DNA of 64,000 nt from assembly GCF_000153305.1 (NCBI RefSeq), contig NZ_CH724107.1, positions 2,263,117 through 2,327,116 on the forward strand, read 5' to 3'. The position numbers were made by a program, and so were the translations under genes. Origin of the DNA: Oceanicola granulosus HTCC2516. Lineage in GTDB: Bacteria > Pseudomonadota > Alphaproteobacteria > Rhodobacterales > Rhodobacteraceae. The notes beneath the pieces were generated by a model. The model saw only the letters and a list, made by a program, of their open reading frames with translations. It was not told the origin of the DNA and made no database searches. Positions within the stretch are counted from its first letter, which is position 1, and each line of letters starts with the position of its first letter. Shown here piece after piece: positions 58,914-64,000 of the stretch.

Positions 58914-59804
58914 ATGCCCATCGACCGCCCGAAAACCCGTGGCCTCGGCCGTGGCCTCTCCGCTCTGATGGCCGACGTCTCGCCGGAGGGCCCGGCGCAA
59001 GACGCCCCGCGCCGCCCCGACGCACGGCTGCCGATCGAGCGCGTGCACCCGAACCCCAACCAGCCGCGCCGCAGCTTCAATGCCGACGCACTGGCCGAGC
59101 TTGCCTCCTCCATCGCCGAGAAGGGAATCATCCAGCCCCTCATTGTCCGCCCCGCGCCGGGGCGCGAAGGCCATTACGAGATCGTCGCCGGCGAGCGCCG
59201 GTGGCGGGCCGCGCAGCAGGCGAAGCTGCACGAGGTGCCCGCGCTCGTCCGTGATTTCGACGACACCGAGGTGCTTGAGGTCGCCATCATCGAGAACATC
59301 CAGCGCGCCGATCTCAATCCGGTCGACGAAGCCGCCGGTTACCGCCAGCTCATGGACCGCTTCGGCCACACCCAGGAGCAGCTCGCGACGGCTCTCGGCA
59401 AGAGCCGCAGCCACATCGCCAACCAGCTCCGCCTCCTGACGCTGCCACCGCCGATCCAGACGTTGATGATCGAGGGTGCCCTCAGCTCCGGCCACGCGCG
59501 CACGCTGGTCGGCCACGAAGATGCCGAGGCCATGGCGCAGAAGATCGTTCGCGAAGGCCTGTCCGTGCGCGAGGCGGAGAAGCTGGTGAAGAAGTCGCGC
59601 GAAGGTGGATCAGAGCCAAAACCGCCGACCCGCCGGAGCGAGAAGGATGCCGATACCCGGCAGATCGAGGCGGAGCTCAGCGCGGCTCTCCGGATGGCCG
59701 TCTCGATCGACCACAGGCCGGGAACGGAGGGCGGTACCCTGACCATCCGCTACAACAACTTCGGTCAGCTCGACGACCTGCTGCGGGCGCTTTCCGGAGG
59801 CTAG
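58914..59804 (+). CDS. parB: Chromosome partitioning protein ParB
   Basis: CTPase and parS-binding protein. It has 296 residues with the N-terminal ParA-interaction motif RGLGRGLSALM, the CTP-binding GERRWRAAQ and ENIQRADLNP motifs, the helix-turn-helix GKSRSHIANQLRLLTLP, and a C-terminal dimerisation domain ending LTIRYNNFGQLDDLLRAL. GAGGAAGG precedes the ATG. Its stop shares CTAG with hemW. Confidence 0.97.
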   Translation: MPIDRPKTRGLGRGLSALMADVSPEGPAQDAPRRPDARLPIERVHPNPNQPRRSFNADALAELASSIAEKGIIQPLIVRPAPGREGHYEIVAGERRWRAAQQAKLHEVPALVRDFDDTEVLEVAIIENIQRADLNPVDEAAGYRQLMDRFGHTQEQLATALGKSRSHIANQLRLLTLPPPIQTLMIEGALSSGHARTLVGHEDAEAMAQKIVREGLSVREAEKLVKKSREGGSEPKPPTRRSEKDADTRQIEAELSAALRMAVSIDHRPGTEGGTLTIRYNNFGQLDDLLRALSGG

Positions 59805-60949
59805 TTCAGGAGCTCCCGCAACACACCGTTCAACACCGGCCACCCGGCCGGTGTAAGCCGCAGCCGTCCGCCGGTCAGCTCGACGAAGCCGCCATCGACC
59901 AGCCCGCGCGCTGCAGCGACGTCGAATCCCAACGCCTCGACGCGCGCGAGGTCCACACCCTCGCGCAGCCGCATCCCCATCAGCAGCACTTCCGCCAGCT
60001 GCGCCTCGGCGTCCAGTGCCTCTCGTGCAACGTCGCCGTGCCCCGTCGCCTCCACCTGCGCGAGCCAGGCGCCCGGGGCACGCAGCGCCTCCGTCGCGAT
60101 GCGCCGGCCGTCGACGGTGATGCGGCCATGGGCTCCCGGTCCGACGCCGACATAGTCACCGTATCGCCAATACACGAGGTTGTGCCGGCTCTCCGCCTCC
60201 GGCCGCGCATGGTTGGAAACCTCGTAGTTCTCCATTCCCGCAGCCGCGCAGACCTCCTGCGTCACCTCCCACAAATCCACCGCCCGGTCCTCGTTCGGCA
60301 GTCCGGCCAGCTTCCCGGCGCGGTAGCGGTCGCCGAACGCCGTCCCTTCCTCGATCGTCAGCTGGTACAGCGACAGATGATCCACGGCCATCGTCAGCGC
60401 CTGCTCCAGCTCCGCCCGCCATGCGGCCAACTCCTGGTCCTGCCGCGCGTAGATCAGATCGAAGCTCACCCGCGGAAACACGTCCCGCGCCAGTTCAAAC
60501 GCGGCGCGCGCCTCGCGCATGTCATGCAGCCGCCCGAGCCGCCGCAGGTCCGCATCGTTCAGGGCCTGGACCCCGAGCGACACCCGGTTCACCCCCGCGT
60601 CGCGGTAGCCTCGGAAGCGGCCGGCCTCGACGGAGGTCGGGTTCGCTTCCAGCGTCACTTCGGGGTCGTTCACCATCGGCCATGCCCGCCGCACCGCCTG
60701 CAGGACGGTGTCGACCGTCTCGGGCAGCATCAGGCTCGGTGTCCCGCCTCCGAAGAACACGCTGCGCAGCAGCCGTGGCCCCGTCTCCTCGCGGTAGCGC
60801 GCGATCTCGCTCGCGAGCGCCCGGGCCCAGCGGGTCTGGTCGATGCCAGAGACGACGTGGGAGTTGAAGTCGCAGTACGGGCACTTGGCCTGGCAGAACG
60901 GCCAGTGCACGTAGAGGCCGAAACCCCCGTGCTCCCAATCCTCAGGCAA
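59801..60949 (-). CDS. hemW: Heme chaperone HemW (coproporphyrinogen oxidase-like)
   Basis: Radical SAM-like protein, formerly annotated as HemN, that binds heme and delivers it to client enzymes. The cluster motif is FCQAKCPYCDF (C19, C23, C26). YRDAGVNRVSLGVQALND and SRHNLVYWRYGDYVGVGPGA are typical of HemW. It has 382 residues with a TTG start at 60949 overlapping rdgB by eight bases. It lacks the longer N-terminal region of true HemN. Confidence 0.92.
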   Translation of the reverse strand: MPEDWEHGGFGLYVHWPFCQAKCPYCDFNSHVVSGIDQTRWARALASEIARYREETGPRLLRSVFFGGGTPSLMLPETVDTVLQAVRRAWPMVNDPEVTLEANPTSVEAGRFRGYRDAGVNRVSLGVQALNDADLRRLGRLHDMREARAAFELARDVFPRVSFDLIYARQDQELAAWRAELEQALTMAVDHLSLYQLTIEEGTAFGDRYRAGKLAGLPNEDRAVDLWEVTQEVCAAAGMENYEVSNHARPEAESRHNLVYWRYGDYVGVGPGAHGRITVDGRRIATEALRAPGAWLAQVEATGHGDVAREALDAEAQLAEVLLMGMRLREGVDLARVEALGFDVAAARGLVDGGFVELTGGRLRLTPAGWPVLNGVLRELLN

Positions 60950-61550
60950 AGCAGCCCGCGATCAGCTGCTCGAACGCGCGGCCCCGGTGCGAGATCCGGT
61001 TCTTCTCCCAGCGGTCCATCTCGCCGAGCGTGACGTCGTGGCCCTCGGGCTGGAAGATCGGATCGAACCCGTGCCCCTGCGTGCCGCGCATCGGCCACAC
61101 GATCCGTCCCGGCAGGACGCCCTCGAACATCTCGTCGTGCCCGTCCGGCCAGGCCAGCACCAGCGTACAGCGGAACGCGGCCCGGCGCGGCTCCGGCGCG
61201 TCGAGCGCCTCGAGCTCGCGCCAGACCCGTGTCATCGCCATCTCGAAGTCACGGCCGTCGGGCGTCTCGGCCCAGTCCGCCGTGTGCACCCCGGGCGCCC
61301 CGTCCAGCGCCTCGACGCTGATCCCGCTGTCGTCCGCCAGCGCCGGCAGGCCCGTCGCCGCGACGGCGGCGCGGGCCTTGATGCGGGCGTTGCCGACGAA
61401 GGTCTCCTCGGTCTCCTCCGGCTCCGGCAGTTCGTGGTCGGCGTTCGACGTCAGGCTCACCCCGTAGGGCGAGAGCAGATCGGCGATCTCCTCGAGCTTG
61501 CCGCGGTTGTGCGTCGCGACGATCAGTTCGGTGCCGGTGAAGCGCCGCAT
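60942..61550 (-). CDS. rdgB: Non-canonical purine NTP pyrophosphatase RdgB
   Basis: Removes ITP, dITP and XTP from the nucleotide pool. The motif LIVATHNRGKLEEI is at the N-terminus, followed by ALADDSGISVEALDGAPGVH and GFDPIFQPEG. The ATG at 61550 gives 202 residues and overlaps the rph stop by one base (TGATG). It is the middle gene of rph-rdgB-hemW. Confidence 0.95.
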   Translation of the reverse strand: MRRFTGTELIVATHNRGKLEEIADLLSPYGVSLTSNADHELPEPEETEETFVGNARIKARAAVAATGLPALADDSGISVEALDGAPGVHTADWAETPDGRDFEMAMTRVWRELEALDAPEPRRAAFRCTLVLAWPDGHDEMFEGVLPGRIVWPMRGTQGHGFDPIFQPEGHDVTLGEMDRWEKNRISHRGRAFEQLIAGCFA

Positions 61551-62260
61551 CAGCCGACGGCCGCCAGCTGCAGCGCCGCGAGCTCGCCGACGCCTCTCTC
61601 GGCCAGCCCGAGCAGCTGCTCCAGCTCGTCGCGCGAGAAGGTCGCGCCTTCCGCCGACATCTGCACCTCGATCATCCGGCCGCCGGTCATCACGAAGTTG
61701 CCGTCGACACCGGCGACGCTGTCTTCCGGGTAGTCGAGGTCGAGCACCGGCTGGCCGGCATAGATGCCGCAGCTGACGGCCGAGACAGGATCGCCCAGCG
61801 GGTCGGAGGTCACGTCGCCCGCCTGCATCAGCTTGTTCACCGCCAGCCGCAGCGCCACCCAGCCGCCGGTGATCGAGGCGCAGCGCGTGCCGCCGTCGGC
61901 CTGCAGCACGTCGCAATCCACGGTGATCTGCCGCTCGCCCAGCGCCGCCCGCTCGACGCCGGCGCGCAGCGAGCGGCCGATGAGCCGCTGGATCTCGACG
62001 GTGCGCCCGCCCTGCTTGCCGGCCGTCGCCTCGCGTCGCATCCGGCTCCCGGTGGAGCGCGGCAGCATCCCGTACTCCGCCGTCACCCAGCCGAGACCGG
62101 TGTTGCGCAGGAACGGCGGCGGGCGGTCCTCGATGGAGGCGGTGCAGAGGACGTGCGTGTCGCCCATCTTGATGAGGCAGGAGCCCTCGGCGTGCTTGGT
62201 GACGCCGGTCTCGATGGTGACGGGCCGCATCTGCCCGAGGTCGCGTCCGGAAGGCCGCAT
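61550..62260 (-). CDS. rph: Ribonuclease PH
   Basis: Phosphate-dependent 3'-5' exonuclease that trims tRNA and rRNA precursors. It has 236 residues with [33 protein letters not shown] and the catalytic [13 protein letters not shown]. Two in-frame ATGs are six bases apart; I prefer the second (62260) because AGGAGA then lies at a proper distance. It is divergent from hrcA. Confidence 0.95.
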   Translation of the reverse strand: MRPSGRDLGQMRPVTIETGVTKHAEGSCLIKMGDTHVLCTASIEDRPPPFLRNTGLGWVTAEYGMLPRSTGSRMRREATAGKQGGRTVEIQRLIGRSLRAGVERAALGERQITVDCDVLQADGGTRCASITGGWVALRLAVNKLMQAGDVTSDPLGDPVSAVSCGIYAGQPVLDLDYPEDSVAGVDGNFVMTGGRMIEVQMSAEGATFSRDELEQLLGLAERGVGELAALQLAAVG

Positions 62261-62383
62261 TGGCATTCTCCTGTGAAAAGGTCGCGGCGACGTCTACGCG
62301 AGCGACGGCCGGATTTCCAACCCTGATTGACCTCGCCCGCCGCCTCGTTTTAATTGGCGCGCTTCACGCGCACCGAGGACCCC
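62261..62383. promoter_or_regulatory. Divergent promoter region rph / hrcA
   Basis: This 123-base gap carries the promoters of two divergent operons. On the hrcA strand TTGACC (62327-62332) and TTAATT (62350-62355) are 17 bases apart and fit a sigma-70-type promoter. I saw no CIRCE inverted repeat. Confidence 0.4.
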
Positions 62384-63448
62384 TTGACCGACCAGAGAGC
62401 CATATTCGACGAGATGACCGACCGCTCCCGCGAGGTGTTCCGCCGCGTGGTCGAGGGCTATCTCGAAACGGGCGCGCCCGTCGGCTCGCGCTCGCTGACC
62501 CGGACGATGTCGGAGAAGGTCAGCGCCGCGACGGTGCGCAACGTGATGCAGGATCTCGAGTATCTCGGCCTGCTCGGCTCGCCCCACGTGAGCGCCGGCC
62601 GGGTGCCGACCCAGCTCGGCCTGCGGATGTTCGTCGACGGCCTGCTCGAGGTCGGTGACCTCTCCGGCGAAGACCGTGCCCGCATCGACGAGACCCTGAC
62701 CTCCAACAGCGACGACGTCCCCGCACTGCTCGACCGTGTCGGCTCCGCGCTCTCGGGCATGACCCTCGGCGCCAGCCTCGTCCTCGCGCCCAAGCACGAG
62801 GCGCCGGTCAAGCATATCGAGTTCGTCTCGCTCGCGCCCGACCGCGCCCTGGTGGTGTTGGTGTTCGCCGATGGCCACGTGGAGAACCGCGTCTTCACGC
62901 CGCCCCCCGGTCAGACCCCGTCGTCGATGCGCGAGGCGGCCAACTTCGTCAACGCGCTCGCCCAGGGCCGCACCCTCGCCGAGCTCGGAACCGCCATGCA
63001 GCGCGAGATCGCCAACCGGCGGCGCGAGATCGACACGCTCGCCGCCGACCTCGTCGAGAGCGGTCTGGCGATCTGGGAGAACAAGGGCGAATCGACCGAG
63101 CGCCTGATCGTGCGCGGCCGGGGCAACCTGCTCGACGAGAGCGGCGAGCCGGGCGACCTCGAGCGGATCCGCGAGCTGTTCGACGACCTCGAGCGCAAGC
63201 GCGACATCGCCGAATTCCTCGAGCTCGCCGAGGAGGGCGAGGGGGTGCGGATCTTCATCGGGTCCGAGAACAAGCTTTTCTCACTTTCGGGTTCCTCTCT
63301 GGTGGTGAGTCCCTATATGAACGCGGATCGAAAAATCATCGGCGCCGTGGGCGTCATCGGGCCGACCCGTCTCAACTACGGACGGATCGTGCCCATCGTT
63401 GATTACACAGCACAGTTGGTCGGCCGCATCATCGCCGACCGGGCCTAA
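62384..63448 (+). CDS. hrcA: Heat-inducible transcription repressor HrcA
   Basis: Repressor that binds CIRCE elements, usually in front of groESL, with GroEL feedback. It has 354 residues with an N-terminal winged helix (REVFRRVVEGYLETGAPVGS, SAATVRNVMQDLEYLGLL) and the C-terminal region with VVSPYMNADRKIIGAVGVIG and TRLNYGRIVPIVDY. I choose the TTG at 62384 with GAGGA upstream; the frame extends ten codons further and an ATG lies ten codons downstream. No CIRCE is visible in this window, so its targets are elsewhere. grpE follows. Confidence 0.93.
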   Translation: MTDQRAIFDEMTDRSREVFRRVVEGYLETGAPVGSRSLTRTMSEKVSAATVRNVMQDLEYLGLLGSPHVSAGRVPTQLGLRMFVDGLLEVGDLSGEDRARIDETLTSNSDDVPALLDRVGSALSGMTLGASLVLAPKHEAPVKHIEFVSLAPDRALVVLVFADGHVENRVFTPPPGQTPSSMREAANFVNALAQGRTLAELGTAMQREIANRRREIDTLAADLVESGLAIWENKGESTERLIVRGRGNLLDESGEPGDLERIRELFDDLERKRDIAEFLELAEEGEGVRIFIGSENKLFSLSGSSLVVSPYMNADRKIIGAVGVIGPTRLNYGRIVPIVDYTAQLVGRIIADRA

Positions 63449-63458
63449 GGACATGACG

Positions 63459-64000
63459 ATGGCAAAGCCGAAGACCGAGCAGGAATTCATGGAAGAAGTG
63501 GCCGCCGAGCTGCGCGGCGACAGCGAGGCCGCCGACGAGGTCTACGAGTCCGCGCCCGAGGCGCAGGAGAGCGACGAGGCCGCGCCCGCGGGCGACGCCG
63601 CCGCCGGGGCCGACGAGCTGGAAGCGCTGCGCGCCGAGCGCGACGATCTGAAGGACCGCTTCGTGCGTGCGCTCGCCGACGCGGAGAACACCCGCAAGCG
63701 CGCCGAGCGCGACCGCCGCGAGGCCGAGACCTACGGCGGCTCCAAGCTCGCCCGCGACATGCTGCCGGTCTACGACAACCTCTCCCGCGCGCTCGAGACG
63801 GCGACGGAGGAGCAGAAGGAAATCAGCAAGGCGCTGCTCGAAGGCGTCGAGCTGACGATGCGCGAGCTGCTGAACGTCTTCAAGAAGCACGGAATCGAGC
63901 CGATCTCGCCCGAGGTGGGCGACAAGTTCGACCCGCAGATGCACCAGGCGATGTTCGAGGCCCCGGTCCCCGACACCAAGGCCGGCGACATCATCCAAGT
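63459..64000 (+). CDS. grpE: Nucleotide exchange factor GrpE (3' end cut by window)
   Basis: Exchange factor that releases ADP from DnaK. The visible 180 residues include an acidic N-terminal region, the long coiled coil (about 45-100: ADELEALRAERDDLKDRFVR), ADAENTRKRAERDRRE, and the head domain (LPVYDNLSRALETA, HGIEPISPEVGDKFDPQMHQ). An ATG at 63453 is an alternative start, but 63459 has AAGG at a better distance. The gene runs off the right edge. It follows hrcA by 10 bases. Confidence 0.95.
   Translation, partial: MAKPKTEQEFMEEVAAELRGDSEAADEVYESAPEAQESDEAAPAGDAAAGADELEALRAERDDLKDRFVRALADAENTRKRAERDRREAETYGGSKLARDMLPVYDNLSRALETATEEQKEISKALLEGVELTMRELLNVFKKHGIEPISPEVGDKFDPQMHQAMFEAPVPDTKAGDIIQ

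Noticed and set aside
62261-62383. A CIRCE operator in front of hrcA or dnaK.
   Set aside because: Neither the hrcA nor the dnaK upstream region contains the paired TTAGCACTC / GAGTGCTAA words.

Overview
The window is a GC-rich (roughly 68-70% by eye) bacterial chromosome segment. Its gene content and order point to an alphaproteobacterium of the order Rhodobacterales, probably a roseobacter relative. The evidence is the RegB/SenC/RegA redox cassette, AddAB in place of RecBCD, the secB / dnaQ-coaE-aroE-maf / rho-mnmE-mnmG-rsmG-parA-parB / hemW-rdgB-rph / hrcA-grpE order known around alphaproteobacterial replication origins, and two parS sites. Almost all of it is ordinary core chromosome. I saw no rRNA, tRNA, CRISPR array, insertion sequence or prophage.

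Layout. 1-7.7 kb: surface polysaccharide genes on the minus strand (cysQ, kdsB, a family 2 glycosyltransferase, galU, galE, a family 4-like glycosyltransferase, and the first codons of another transferase), divergent from a capsule-type ABC-2 permease and an SH3 protein. 7.7-12.5 kb: alkB, dnaK-dnaJ, radC. 12.5-18.1 kb: a substrate-binding/OmpA fusion coupled to a proline/alanine-rich envelope protein, then secA. 18.3-21 kb: parvulin isomerase-argJ-mutT and a 43-residue protein with a near-perfect Shine-Dalgarno. 21-25.4 kb: regA, senC, regB and a PAS protein. 25.4-33.8 kb: tsaE-amgK-murU-addB-addA. 33.8-45 kb: trxA, hslV and hslU, with hslV and hslU separated by about 8 kb of other genes, including an unusual SDR-SPW-VKOR fusion coupled to a lipid kinase and a phosphoesterase. 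45-49.8 kb: an MFS transporter, smr, mltA, timA, fxsA, secB. 49.8-52.5 kb: dnaQ-coaE-aroE-maf. 52.5-53.0 kb: a non-coding AT-richer gap that is my candidate for chromosomal oriC. 53.0-59.8 kb: rho, mnmE, mnmG, rsmG, parA, parB. 59.8-64 kb: hemW-rdgB-rph, divergent from hrcA and a truncated grpE.

How it fits together. Genes diverge from the maf/rho gap, so both flanks would be co-directional with replication forks leaving it. The ParABS partition system lies 2.5-7 kb to the right; one parS holds the GTG start codon of mnmG and the other is read as codons of rsmG. Proteostasis genes (dnaK-dnaJ, hslV, hslU, hrcA-grpE, secB, secA, parvulin) are scattered through the region. Many gene pairs are translationally coupled through ATGA/GTGA or 8-base overlaps, and five convergent pairs share one CTAG as both stop codons.
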